Below, piece by piece: positions 46,249-56,604 of a stretch of DNA of 64,000 nucleotides. Each line of letters starts with the position of its first letter. Position 1 is the stretch's first letter. Where the stretch lies: NCBI RefSeq assembly GCF_937001465.1, contig NC_064561.1, forward strand, positions 54,072,698-54,136,697. Direction: 5' to 3'. Origin of the DNA: Orcinus orca. Its lineage: Eukaryota > Chordata > Mammalia > Artiodactyla > Delphinidae. A program made the position numbers and the translations under genes. The notes under the pieces were generated by a model that did not search any database, was not told the origin of the DNA, and worked only from the letters and a program-made list of their open reading frames with translations.

Positions 46249-47154
46249 CTAGAGAAGTTCCTTTAGCAGTTGTTGTAGAGCTGGTTTGGTGGTGCTGAAC
46301 TCTCTCAGCTTTTGCTTGTCTGTAAAGGTTTTAATTTCTCCATCAAATCTGAATGAGATCCTTGCTGGGTAGAGTATTCTTGGTTGCAGGTTTTTCTCCT
46401 TCAACACTTTCAATATGTCCTGCCACTCCCTTCTGGCTTGCAGAGTTTCTGCTGAAAGATCAGCTGTTAACCTTATGGGGATTCCCTTGTGTGTTATTTG
46501 TTGTTTTTCCCTTGCTGCTTTTAATATGTTTTCTTTGTATTTAATTTTTGACAGTTTGATTAATATGTGTCTTGGCGTATTTCTCCTTGGATTTATCCTG
46601 TATGGGACTCTCTGTGCTTCCTGGACTTGATTAACTATTTCCTTTCCCATATTAGGGAAGTTTTCAACTATAATCTCTTCAAATATTTTCTCAGTCCCTT
46701 TCTTTTTCTCTTCTTCTTCTGGAACCCCTATAATTCGAATGTTGGTGCGTTTAATGTTGTCCCAGAGGTCTCTGAGACTGTCCTCAGTTCTTTTCATTCT
46801 TTTTTCTTTATTCTGCTCTGCAGTAGTTATTTCCACTATTTTATCTTCCAGGTCACTTATCCGTTCTTCTGCCTCAGTTATTCTGCTATTGATCCCATCT
46901 AGAGTACTTTTAATTTCATTTATTGTGTTGTTCATCGTTGCCTGTTTCATCTTTAGTTCTTCTAGGTCCTTGTTAACTGATTCTTGCATTTTGTCCATTC
47001 TATTGTCCATTCTATCTCCAAGATTTCGGATCAACCTTACTATCATTATTCTGAATTCTTTTTCCGGTAGACTGCCTATTTCCTCTTCATTTTTTAGGTC
47101 TGGTGGGTTTTTATCTTGCTCCTTCATCTGCTGTGTGTTTTTCTGTCTTTTCAT
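46249..47154 (-). CDS. LINE-1 ORF1p, intact (301 aa)
   Basis: ORF1p is the trimeric RNA-binding chaperone that coats L1 RNA and is needed for retrotransposition in cis. The frame is unbroken. It starts at MKRQKNTQQM (residues 1-10), which I take as the genuine start because the sequence upstream is L1 5' UTR. The parts appear in family order: an N-terminal tail, a heptad-rich coiled coil at about 45-130 ('ITEAEERISDLEDKI' at 92-106), an RRM at about 137-218 ('NIRIIGVPEEEE', then 'NTPRHILIKLSK'), and a C-terminal domain at about 219-296 ('PIRLTADLSAETLQARREW', 'YPARISFRFDGEIK'). It is somewhat shorter than the 338-residue human protein, mainly N-terminally. It would be expressed from the adjacent L1 promoter if that is active. 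No partner ORF2 is encoded here. Confidence 0.93.
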   Translation of the reverse strand: MKRQKNTQQMKEQDKNPPDLKNEEEIGSLPEKEFRIMIVRLIRNLGDRMDNRMDKMQESVNKDLEELKMKQATMNNTINEIKSTLDGINSRITEAEERISDLEDKIVEITTAEQNKEKRMKRTEDSLRDLWDNIKRTNIRIIGVPEEEEKKKGTEKIFEEIIVENFPNMGKEIVNQVQEAQRVPYRINPRRNTPRHILIKLSKIKYKENILKAAREKQQITHKGIPIRLTADLSAETLQARREWQDILKVLKEKNLQPRILYPARISFRFDGEIKTFTDKQKLREFSTTKPALQQLLKELL

Positions 47155-48850
47155 TTTGCTTATCTTACTGTGTTTGGGGTCTCCTTTTTTGCAGGCTGAA
47201 GGTTCGTAGTTCCTGTTGTTTTTTGTGTCTGTCCCCAGTGGCTAAGGTTGGTTCAGTGGGTTGTGTCGGCTTCCTGGTGGAGGGTACTAGTGCCTGTGTT
47301 CTGGTGGATGAGGCTGGATCTTGTCTTTGTGGTGGGCAGGTCCACGTCTGGTGGTGTGTTTTGGGGTGTCTGTAGACTTATTATGATTTTGGGCAGCCTC
47401 TCTGCTAATGGGTGGGGTTGTGTTCCTGTCTTGCTAGTTGTTTGGCATAGGATGTCCAGCACTGTAGCTTGCTGGTCGTTGAGTGAAGCTGGGTGCTGGC
47501 GTTGAGATGGAGATCTCTCGGAGATTTTTGCTGTTTGATATTATGTGCAGCTGGGAGGCCTCTTGTGGACCAGTGTCCTGAAGTTGGCTCTCCCACCTCA
47601 GAGGCACAGCACTGACTCCTGGCTGCAGCACCAAGAGCCTTTCATCCACAGGGCTCCTTAATTTGGGATGATTCGTTGACTATTCAGGTATTCCACAGAT
47701 GCAGGGTATATCAAGTTGATTGTGGAGCTTTAATCCGCTGCTTCTGAGGCTGCTGGGAGAGATTTCCCTTTCTCTTCTTTGTTCTCACAGCTCCCAGGGG
47801 CTCAGCTTTGGATTTGGCCCCGCCTGTGCGTGTAGGTCGCGGAGGGCGTCTGTTCTTTGCTCAGACAGGACGGGGTTAAAGGAGCCGCTGATTCGGAGGC
47901 TCTGGCTCACTCAGGCCGGGGGGTAGGGAGGGTCACGGAGTGTGGGGCGGGCCTGCAGCGGCAGAGGCCGGCGTGACGTTGCAGCCTGAGGCGCGCCGTG
48001 CGATCTCCCGGGCGAGTTGTCCCTGGATCCCGGGACCCTGGCAGTGGCGGGCCGCACAGGCTCCCCGGAAGGGCGTGTGGCCAGTGACCTGTGTTCGCAC
48101 ACAGGCCTCCTGGTGGCGGCAGCAGCGGCCTTAGCGTCTCATGTCTGTCTCTGGGCTCCGCACTTTTAGCCGCGGCTCGCGCCCGTCCCTGGAGCTCTCT
48201 CAAGCAGCGTTCCTAATCCCCTCTCCTCGTGTACCAGGAAACAAAGAGGGACGTAAAAGTCTCTTGCCTCTTCGGCAGGTCCAGACTTTTCCCCGGACTC
48301 TCTCCCGGCCAGCCGCGGTGCACCAACGCCCTGCAGGCTGTGTTCACGCCGCCAACCTCAGTCCTCTCCCGGCGCTCCGACAAAAGCCGGAGCCTCAGCT
48401 CCCAGTCCCGCCCGCCCTGGCGGGCGAGCAGAAAAGCCTCTCGGCTGGTGAGTTCCGGTCGGCCCGATCCTCTGCGCTGGAATCTGTCCGCTTTGCCCTC
48501 CGCACCCCTGTTGCTGTGCTCTCCTCCGCGGCTCCCAAGCTCCCCCACTCCGCCTCCCGAAGTCTCCACCCGCGAAGGGGCTTCCTAGTGTGTGGACACT
48601 TTTCCTCCTTCACAGCTCTCTCCCGCTGGTGCAGGACCCGTCCCTATCCTTTTGTCTCTGTTTAGTTTTTTCTTTTGCCCTAACCAGGTACGTGGGGGGT
48701 TCCTTGCCTTTTGGGAGGTCTGAGGTCTTCTGCCAGCGTTCAGTAGGTGCTCCGTAGGAGTTGTTCCACGCGTAGATGTATTTCTGGTGTATCTGTGGGG
48801 AGGAAGGTGATCTCCGCGTCTTACTCTTCCGCCATCTTCCCGGAAGTCTC
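47155..48850 (-). promoter_or_regulatory. L1 5' UTR with internal promoter
   Basis: This 1.7-kb leader precedes ORF1. Its first 1 kb (about 47780-48660) is GC-rich with many CpG dinucleotides, unlike the AT-rich surroundings, and would be a CpG island by eye. The element's start, minus strand, reads gagacttccgggaagatggc; the 'aagatggcgg' at 48838-48829 is a YY1-type motif at the same kind of position as in human L1. L1 5' UTRs carry an internal RNA polymerase II promoter, usually silenced by CpG methylation. Confidence 0.8.
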
Positions 48851-48863
48851 CCGGTTTTTCTTT

Positions 48864-49140
48864 ACTTAACAATATTCTTTTCATGTTCCAACTACCTGGT
48901 TTTTGTTGCAGAAACTCTTATATATCCTGGTTCCTCCCTTACCTCTTCAGAACAGTCCCTCAGAGCTAGCTGACCGGCTGTCTCCTGGGCTTATGTCTTT
49001 AGTATACCTGCCAAATAAAACATAATTCTCAACTTTTACGTTGTGCATTTTTTTCAGTCAACAGCACTAAGTATTCTGTGTGGAAAGGCAACCTGAACCC
49101 TATGGGCAATTGTGCCTTTCGTGATAATAATGCTCATCCT
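48864..49140. other. Unique sequence, nothing recognised
   Basis: Ordinary AT-rich flank to the right of the L1 chimera. Confidence 0.4.
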
Positions 49141-49142
49141 AA

Positions 49143-49285
49143 GCGTTGGCCATCTATGGCCCATGGACCAAATCTAGCCCCCCACCTGTTTTTATACGGC
49201 CTGTGAGCTAAGAAGAGACTGGAAAGCCTGCAAAGCTGAAACTATTTACTACCTGGCCCTTTTCAGAAGTCAGCTAACCCCTGCT
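49143..49285 (+). repeat. Old DNA-transposon-like repeat, internally deleted
   Basis: 'ggcccatggaccaaatctag' with 'cacctgtttttatacggcct' at the left and 'ctatttactacctggccctt' with 'aacccctgctctaacc' at the right are the two ends of a common old mammalian element whose middle is missing. Family not named. Confidence 0.5.
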
Positions 49286-49289
49286 CTAA

Positions 49290-49823
49290 CCAGCTGAACT
49301 GGCTATACTGTAACTAACTACATTGTTCTTCTGTTAATACTTCTCCCCATTTACATTCAGGTTTATTTTGACAAGACTTCAAATTCCCAGGTGGTGTTTT
49401 ATATTCCCCCTGGATATTTGGCCTGTAGTTAATTAGTGTGCATTTATACTGGGTGAACTGCAGTAGGTGGGTTAGGACCTTGTGGTCATCCCAGCTGCCA
49501 CCTCAAGGTAAAATGTACGAACAGAATGGTGTGCATTTTCCTACTCAGTTCTTAGTGGGAAAATTCTTTGTGAAAGTGCTAACCAGAAATCATCAACTAA
49601 TGTCACATTACTATATTTAAATAATTGATATAAGGCATGGTTTAAAGAAACACACCAAGAAGTACTTATAGATTACTTCTCTCTAGGCATTAGGGTTTTC
49701 CATCAATAAGTAATATAATCTCATTTGTATCTTCACATTGAGAAGACTCCCACCTAAACACATGGACACCTTACATTTAAAGAAACATAAAAACCCGACA
49801 GGAGCTCTGGCCCATTCTCTATC
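49290..49823. other. Unique sequence, nothing recognised
   Basis: I see no gene or repeat here that I can support. Confidence 0.4.
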
Positions 49824-49839
49824 AAAAGCCTTAGTAGGC

Positions 49840-50057
49840 GGGATTCCCTGGTGGCGTAGTGGTTGAGAGTCCGCCTGCCGATGCAGGGGACACGGGTTCG
49901 GGCTCCGGTCTGGGAGGATCCCACATGCCGCGGGGTGGCTGGGCCCGTGAGCCATGGCCGCTGAGCCTGCACATCCGGAGCCTGTGCTCCGTCCGCAACG
50001 GGAGAGGCCACAAAAGTGAGAGACCCGCGTACCACAAAAAAAAAAGAAAAGAAAAAA
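49840..50057 (+). mobile_element. CHR SINE, exact TSD
   Basis: The copy starts gggattccctggtggcgtag and ends in an interrupted A tail. A small 'cgtc' expansion is present in 'ctccgtccgcaacggg'. The 13-bp duplication aaaagccttagta is exact at 49824-49836 and 50058-50070; three extra bases (ggc) lie between the duplication and the SINE start. Confidence 0.95.
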
Positions 50058-50070
50058 AAAAGCCTTAGTA

Positions 50071-50427
50071 CGCATTTTCCTGTTAGTCTTTGATTTCCCT
50101 GTCAAAAGATATGTCAGTGAGCAAAGTATCAGGCAAATGTCCTTCCAAGTTCCTTGCTCTTGATCTGTCTCTCCTCAGATAGTCAGGAGAGGTCTCTGCT
50201 TTAAAGAGGGAGAAGTGTTATTAAAGTGTTGTGCTGCTGCTGTGTTCTAAACCTAAGGAGTCTTTCCCCTAATCAGAAAAAATCATCATCCCTAACGACC
50301 TTTCGTCTCCATACTTTTCCTTGTTGATAAGCCCTCATGTTTCCTCACCCTTTAGCGTACAAAAAGCACCTCTCCCACAATATGTCAAAAATTATACTGC
50401 ATGCTTCGTATGGACCATCTCTTTTAA
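50071..50427. other. Unique sequence, nothing recognised
   Basis: I see no gene or repeat here that I can support. Confidence 0.4.
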
Positions 50428-50585
50428 CCCTTCATTCAACCTTGTCACAGTGGGTACTGATCCCATTTTACAAGTGTGTAAACTGCACTCGGAGAAATTA
50501 ATTTGCCACGGGTCACAAAGTTTGGAAGTGACACACCTGGGATTTGAACCCAGAGCTTCTAATTCCCAAAGCTGTTCTTAAAAAC
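50428..50585 (+). repeat. Ancient interspersed repeat (same type as 23785)
   Basis: 'gatcccattttacaagtgtg', 'acgggtcacaaagtttggaa' and 'tgggatttgaacccagagct' occur in order. Confidence 0.65.
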
Positions 50586-50589
50586 TACA

Positions 50590-51110
50590 ATCCACTGCAG
50601 GTTTGGTTCTTTGCTTTGCCTGAGTTTAACTTGGATTTATCATTCAAGATTTCCTTTCCAGGATTACCCAAAGAGAAATAATTTAAATCCTATATAATAG
50701 ACACAGTGTTTTTAAAAAGAACAAAAAGGATTTATTAAAAAACAAACTGTTTTTTTTTTTTCCCATGAGGCTTGCTTTGGGCAGTGTTTCACAAACTCTG
50801 TGAGCCAATAACATATGCTTTATCTGGGATAAGACTGGTAGATTTGGGACACCGTTAGGCTGTCGCTTACTCCTTAGGGTTTGGCAGCCAAATAAAACAT
50901 CTCACATCTGTGTTACTGGAACACAAGGCAATGAGAAGACATGGCTCATCTTCCATATTCATTCCTCAGAGTTTATTCAAATCTGTTGCAGGAGTCTCTG
51001 CTTCATAGTCCTACCACTTACCCAACCTGTTTATAATCTGATAAGGAATATATGATAAATAATACCGTCATTATTCCAAAACTCATTCTACTGTGCTTAT
51101 AGTATCTTTA
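50590..51110. other. Unique sequence, nothing recognised
   Basis: A T tract lies at 50750-50760. I see no gene. Confidence 0.4.
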
Positions 51111-51114
51111 TGAC

Positions 51115-51755
51115 ATTTTTATTTTTAAACTAATCTGACTGAGGTATAATTTGCATACAACAAAATGCAACCATTTTAAGGCTACATTTTGGTGTGTTTT
51201 GACACATGTATGTTCCTTTTTAAACACCACCTCTATCAGTATGAACAACATTTCTGTTATTCCACAAAGTTCCCTCATGGTCCTCTGCAGTCAATCTCCC
51301 CATGAAACTCACCCCAAGTCACCACTAGTATTACTTTTAACTATTCTAGAATTTCATGAAAATGGACTCATACAGTATATCCTCTTTTATTTAAGATTTC
51401 TTTCACTTAGCAGAGTACCTTCGAGATTGATTTAAGTTGTCGTGTGCATTGGTAATTTATTCCTTTTATTACTAAGTAGTGTTCTACTTAATGGCTATGC
51501 CACAATTTGTTTATGCATTCACCTGTGATGTGCACTTTGGTTGTTTTTAATTCAGGGCTATTATCAGCAAATCTGTACATCAGAGTACAAGTCTTTGGGT
51601 GAACATGTATTTTTATCTCTCTGTGTAAATACCAAGGAGTAGAATGGTTGGATTATATGGTATGTCAGTTTTATAAGAAACTGCCCAACCGTTCTCGAAA
51701 GTGGTTCTACGATTTTACACTCCCACCAGAAACGTGTTAAAGTTCCAACGTCTCG
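51115..51755 (-). mobile_element. Old L1 3' end (L1M-like), inverted
   Basis: The plus strand has 'gactgaggtataatttgcat', 'ggactcatacagtatatcct', 'aatggctatgccacaatttg' and 'aaatgtaccaagga'-like text near 51630, which is the reverse complement of an ancient L1 3' region. No frame survives. Confidence 0.75.
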
Positions 51756-51759
51756 ATCG

Positions 51760-53015
51760 TGCGTATCAGGTAGTTAGTGGATTTAAACTTCATGATCTTT
51801 CTATTTTCTCAGTAGAAAAGTGACCCTTGAACCAGGAGAGAAATTGTCCCCAGTGCCAATTTCTATGATGCTATAAGGATAAATAACATTCCCTTGACTG
51901 TTAAACACCTAGTTTTATTGGCTAATTTCCAAGAGAGAATGCTGAAAGGTTTTCAAAGAATATGACTTAAAATCCAGTCTGTGAAAACTAAATTGACTTA
52001 GGTTCTCCGTTGCTTAGAGATAGGACTTCAATGAGTAACTACAGTTTGGGCAATGGCCATGGAACGATACCAACTCGGGATGACCAGTGACTTTAAAAGG
52101 TGACCCTCTTCAAACCATCATCTGATGCCTGCAGTCTGCCTTACTTGGGCACTCAGGGTGGATTTAACTGCTTCTAGGGCATCGTTAGCAAATGGGAACT
52201 GCATGAGAGGAGGAGCAGATGGCAAACACTAACCCTACACCTAACCCTAACCCTGACGCTCTGACAAGGCTCAGGAAACCCAATCCCTGCCCCTAATAGC
52301 AGGCCACACCCTGTCCTCATCAGGGGAGTGAGGGAGTGGGGTATATCCCGGGGCAAAATGAACTTCCATTGTCCCCATTCAACTCAGTGAGATGAAGCCA
52401 GGAGCTGAACAGACATCAGAAACTTCTCTCTTAATAGTGTGACAGAGAAAAGGCTTTGATTTCATTGCCAAGAGTCATTAATTAACCAAATTGAACTAAA
52501 CACTTTCAAATGCTGGCAGCTCAAGAATTACAAGGTTGTGGCACCAGGGAGAGAACCCAAGTGGAGAACACCCAATTTCAGATAGAGGATATCAAATAAT
52601 GAAAATAGAAAAATAATGATATGTCTTAAATTTAAGCTATGAGAGCACTGTATAATTGGATAAAAAATTCTTTGTCTCCTCTGCTAAAGGTAGCTTTTCC
52701 TCAAAATGTAATTTTAGTTTTATTGTATGTAAGTAGGCATTGATATAAAGCCTATGGTTTCATCTTAAAAAGTAGAGTAGTAGTTCCTGATTTATGAAGC
52801 CTGGACTTGGAGGGCAAGTGCAGAGTTCTCTGAGAATAATACCGTTTATTTGTGGCCTGCTCAAACTATAGTTACAGATTCCCAAAGCTTAAAACGCAAG
52901 ACAAGCAAACCTAAATCTGTCCTAGGACAGTGCTACAAGAAATTATTGGAAATACAGAAAGAACTTTAAGAGCAATGCATATCTAACTTTTTAAAGTGCA
53001 TTCTGTTGTGCTAAA
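51760..53015. other. Unique sequence; short telomere-like motif
   Basis: 52227-52254 holds about three imperfect AACCCT units ('cctaaccctaaccctgacg'). I see no other element and no gene. Confidence 0.4.
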
Positions 53016-53019
53016 TGCT

Positions 53020-53545
53020 TTAAGCATGTTATTCAACTTTTACAACGCCATGAAATAAATACTTTTCTAGCCTACTTTACAGCTAAAAAAACGGAGTCAC
53101 AGTGAAGCTTGTCCAAGTTCACACATCTTAAAAAGGAACAGAGCTTTCCAAACCACAAAATTAGCAAAATAAACACAGTTCTCATGAAAAAAAACTACAG
53201 GGCCTATGTTTGGCCCTGGCAAAGAGCAGCCTGGCATCGTGGTAGATAAGGGCCAATTCCTGAACCTGAAGGAAGAAATGCTGTTATTACCGTGTAGCAG
53301 AAGCACCTGTGAGAAACGGCCAGCTGTTTATAAGGGGGCACACTTCACACTTGTATGGTGCTTCTCGACATTTAAACCATTTCCTATACATTATCTTATT
53401 TGATCCTCACAACAACTTGCAGGCCAGGGTGGGGATAAGTTAATCACTGTTGCTGTTTGACAGAAAAGGCTATGAGGCTCCAATAACCCAATAACTTGCC
53501 CTCATTCCCACAACCAGATTGGCAGGCTAGTACCAGAGCTCTTGT
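53020..53545 (+). repeat. Fragments of ancient interspersed repeat
   Basis: Two stretches (53030-53130 'cctactttacagctaaaaaa', and 53350-53540 'tcctcacaacaacttgcagg') resemble the repeat at 23785. The part between is unassigned. Confidence 0.4.
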
Positions 53546-53558
53546 TTCCTGGTTCCAG

Positions 53559-53770
53559 TTTTTTTTGTTTTTGTTTTTGCGGTACGCGGGCTTCTCACTG
53601 CTGTGGCCTCTCCCGTTGCGGAGCACGGGCTCCGGATGCGCAGGCTCAGCGGCCATGGCTCAGGGGCCCAGCCGCTCCGCGGCATGTGGGATCCTCCCGG
53701 ACCGGGGCACGAACCCGTGTCCCCTGCATCGGCAGGCGGACTCCCAACCACTGCGCCACCAGGGAAGCCC
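53559..53770 (-). mobile_element. CHR SINE, imperfect TSD
   Basis: The minus strand starts gggcttccctggtggcgcag and runs to the interrupted tail (T with G on plus, 53559-53579). Flanks are cctggttcc (53548-53556) and cctgattcc (53771-53779), one mismatch in nine. Confidence 0.94.
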
Positions 53771-53779
53771 CCTGATTCC

Positions 53780-54135
53780 GGTGTTTGCTTTTCTGTTTTA
53801 ACTCTTCCTGCTCCCTATGGTGGGTAAACCGGGTGACAAAAACATAACTTTATGAACCTTCACCAAAATTCCCTGGAATAGACTATTTTAATTTCATAAT
53901 AACGATAAAAATGACAACAGCAATGGCATTTATTGAAGACTATTTGCTGGATACTGTGCTAAGAATTATACATAAACTCCCTCATGAATCCTTTTCACAC
54001 AAGCCTATGAAGTAGGAACTATTTTTAAGCCTATTTAACATGGAGGAAACCATTTCACCTGCTGAATCCATAAACCAGTAGTAAAAAATGTATTACCCAT
54101 CTTATGGGTGGCAGATAAGGGTAGTTGGAAGGCAC
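53780..54135. other. Unique, with possible ancient repeat
   Basis: 53925-54060 ('catttattgaagactatttg', 'gaatccttttcacacaagcc') may be a copy of the repeat at 23785. Confidence 0.4.
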
Positions 54136-54138
54136 GCG

Positions 54139-54236
54139 ACATACTTATAGTAAAATACTTATTCACTGTTTATCTAAAATTCAAATTTAATTTGGCATCC
54201 TATATTTTTATTTGCTCAATGTGGCAACCCTATCTG
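54139..54236 (+). repeat. Half of a palindromic MITE (as 23338)
   Basis: 'tgtttatctaaaattcaaat', 'tatttttatttgctcaatgt' and 'ggcaaccctat' match the right half of the element at 23338-23530. Confidence 0.6.
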
Positions 54237-54239
54237 GAG

Positions 54240-54472
54240 CCAGACTGATCAAAGTTCAACTTTTAGCTCTACCAGCTGTTCCTTCAGGTCAGTTATCATG
54301 AGCCTGTATATGAACATGTCCATTTATTTAACATGTCCATTTCCTCATCTATAAAACGGGGTTAATGTCCATACCTATCTTATAAGGTTGTGCTAAGAAT
54401 TAAAATTTTAAATACCTAGTATGTGCCTGGAACATACTAAGTACTCAATATATGTTAATTATTATTATTTCT
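54240..54472 (+). repeat. MIR SINE
   Basis: 'cagactgatcaaagttcaac', 'atttcctcatctataaaacg', 'atgtgcctggaacatactaa' and 'gtactcaatatatgttaatt' follow MIR order. A 'aacatgtccattta' phrase is repeated in the middle. Confidence 0.8.
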
Positions 54473-54639
54473 ACTACTATTATTACCAATCATCTTTAAA
54501 CCACTAAATATAAATGAAAGCAGTCACATTTCTTCTAAGCATAATAAAAAGAGCACCAAACATCTTTCCAGAAACCTAAATGATGTGATGAGTCAATGAC
54601 ACTTGACTAATAATAAATAGCAATTAACTCAATTCAACT

Positions 54640-54885
54640 CAATAAACATTTATTAATTTCCTAATATATGCAAGAACAGAGCTAAGCCCTAGAAAAATCA
54701 TAAGCCATCAGAGCTAAAAGGAAATTACAAGATGATCTCATTTAATACCCCTCACTTTACACGTGAGGAAACAAGTCAGCATGGGTGGCATAAGTGATTT
54801 ACCCAGCATAAGGCAAAGACGGTGGCAGAGTCAGGATTGAATGCCATCCTCCTGACTCTGAATCCAGAGCACCTTTGATTAATCT
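54640..54885 (+). repeat. Ancient interspersed repeat (same type as 23785)
   Basis: 'caataaacatttattaattt', 'cactttacacgtgaggaaac' and 'ggtggcagagtcaggattga' occur in order. Confidence 0.6.
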
Positions 54886-54889
54886 TCCC

Positions 54890-55730
54890 TGCCTGCTGTG
54901 CAAAGACAGAGCCCTCATCCTCCAAAGCACACAGTCTGGTAGGGAAGTATCAAACGGAAGCAAGTAGTGTTTCTCTTTTTTTGCTGTGGGTCCACTAAAC
55001 TAGAGTCGAGTTTACTTAATAATTTCATCCTCACAAGAAATCCAATAAATTAACAACAACAACAAAGAGAAAAGCAGAGATTGTTATCTTCATTATTCTT
55101 AGCAAAACTAGAAGTCAATCGGCTGACATCAGATTTTAAGTGGAGTTAGAGTCTGAAGTAAATGCCAGACCTCCTGGCTTCTTCCACTAGATCTGGCTGC
55201 CCCACCCATGAAAGGAATGAAACATATTGTGAAGCAAAGTGAGCTCGCAGGTGTTTCTTAGTGAAGACATCTTTACACAAAACTGTATAGGAAATCAGAA
55301 TAAGTCTGGGGATCCGAAGTAACCAACAAGGTTGTCCAGAAATCAGAAAAGCCCCTTCACAAAAGCCAATGACCCGCTTGCCCAGATGACCCCAAAGAAA
55401 ACCCAGATTGAAACCAAACACCAGAACAACAGAGTAACCAGAGTTAGTAGACTCACAAATTTCCGAGATGTGGGACAAGGGTGTATCTGAGAACACAGAG
55501 GGAATGAGTGGCCCAGTTGGCCTGAAGCCTGGTCTTCTGAAATTCTGTTCACTTTCCATAGAACCACACTGGCTCTTGTTCCCTCCTCTGCAAAATGGGA
55601 GGGTGGGTATTGAACCTGCTTATCTCTGATGTCCTTTCCAGCAATACCATCCAATGATCCATTCTTTTCTGTTTTGTTCTATTCCATCCTGGCCTAGTCT
55701 CTTCCCATATCTCATCTGATTAATTCATTC
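54890..55730. other. Unique sequence, nothing recognised
   Basis: A 137-codon minus frame at 55146-55559 has no recognised domain and no supporting context. Confidence 0.4.
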
Positions 55731-55734
55731 TGCA

Positions 55735-56530
55735 TATTTTTAAGTTATATTTACCATTTTAACCATTTTTAGGTGTATAATTCAATGGTATTCAGTATGC
55801 TCACAATGCTATGGAACTATCACCAATAACCACTTCCAGAAACCTTCCATCATCCCAAACAGAAATTCTACACCCATTAAACAGTAACACCCTATTCACC
55901 CGTCCCCTCAGCCCCACCCCCATTCTACTTTCTGTTTCTATGAATTTGCCTTTTCTCTGTACCACATATAAGTGGTATTATATGAGATTTGTCTTTTTTT
56001 TTTTTTTTTTTTTGCGGTACATGGGCCTCTCACTCTTGTGGCCTCTCCCGTTGCGGAGCACAGGCTCCGGACGCGCAGGCTCAGCAGCCACGGCTCACGG
56101 GCCCAGCTGCTCCACGGCATGTGGGATCTTCCCGGACCGGGGCACGAACCTGTGTCCCCTGCATCGACAGGCGGACTCTCAACCACTGCGCCACCAGGGA
56201 AGCCCGAGATTTGTCTTTTTGTGTCTGGTTTATTTCACTTAGCGTAACGTTTTCGAGATTCTTCTATGTTGTAGTATGCGTCAGAAATTCATTCCTTTGT
56301 AAAAAGCTGAATAATGTTCCACTGCAAGTGTATATCACACTTTGTTTATTCATCCATTGATGGACACTTAGGTTGCTTTCCACCTTTTATCTATTGTGAA
56401 TAATGCTGGAAGGAACATGGGTGTGCAAATATCTTTTTGAGACCCTTCTCTCAATTCCTTGGTGTTTATACCAAGAAGTGGAATTGCTGGATCATATGGT
56501 AATTCTATGTTTAACGTTTTAAGAAACCAC
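55735..56530 (-). mobile_element. Old L1 3' region, SINE nested
   Basis: The plus strand shows 'tgtataattcaatggtattc', 'atttcacttagcgtaacgtt', 'cattgatggacacttaggtt' and 'gtggaattgctggatcatat', the reverse complement of an old L1. A CHR SINE at 55999-56205 splits it, and the L1 continues without loss beyond the duplicated target. Confidence 0.8.
55999..56205 (-). mobile_element. CHR SINE nested in old L1, exact TSD
   Basis: This full-length minus-strand copy is bounded by the 15-bp duplication gagatttgtcttttt at 55984-55998 and 56206-56220. The T tract after the left duplication is its A tail. Confidence 0.96.
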
Positions 56531-56604
56531 CTTCTGCATATTTTTAAACCAGATTTCAGCAGTAAGACTGTACTTGTAGAAACCTGAGAACCGCTGGATT
56601 CGTA

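Larger units (their letters stand above)
44508..48850 (-). mobile_element. Chimeric L1 retrocopy: L1 5' end plus non-L1 3' part
   Basis: The unit is bounded by an exact 13-bp duplication, ccggtttttcttt (44495-44507 and 48851-48863). Read on minus it contains an L1 5' end (48850), a GC-rich 5' UTR (to 47155), intact ORF1 (47154-46249), the first 77 codons of ORF2 (46190-45957), a (TA)n tract, about 1.4 kb with no L1 similarity that I can see, an AATAAA signal and a poly(A) tail (44523-44508). The nick site deduced from the right flank, gttaagt|aaagaaaa on minus, suits the L1 endonuclease. The rest of ORF2 and the L1 3' UTR are absent. A retrotransposed chimeric RNA explains all of this with one insertion. 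A later internal replacement of a full-length L1 is the main alternative. Confidence 0.75.

Noticed and set aside
47940..48665. Cluster of overlapping open frames on both strands taken as possible GC-rich genes or a gene CpG island
   Set aside because: They lie in the L1 5' UTR, whose high GC content removes stop codons. The island is explained by the L1 promoter. The antisense frame is kept only as a low-interest finding.
52227..52254. Telomere-like AACCCT units
   Set aside because: Only about three imperfect units. Too short to call an interstitial telomere or a fusion point.
55146..55559. 137-codon minus-strand frame
   Set aside because: No domain that I recognise and a second frame overlaps it. 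Conservation data would be needed to revive it.
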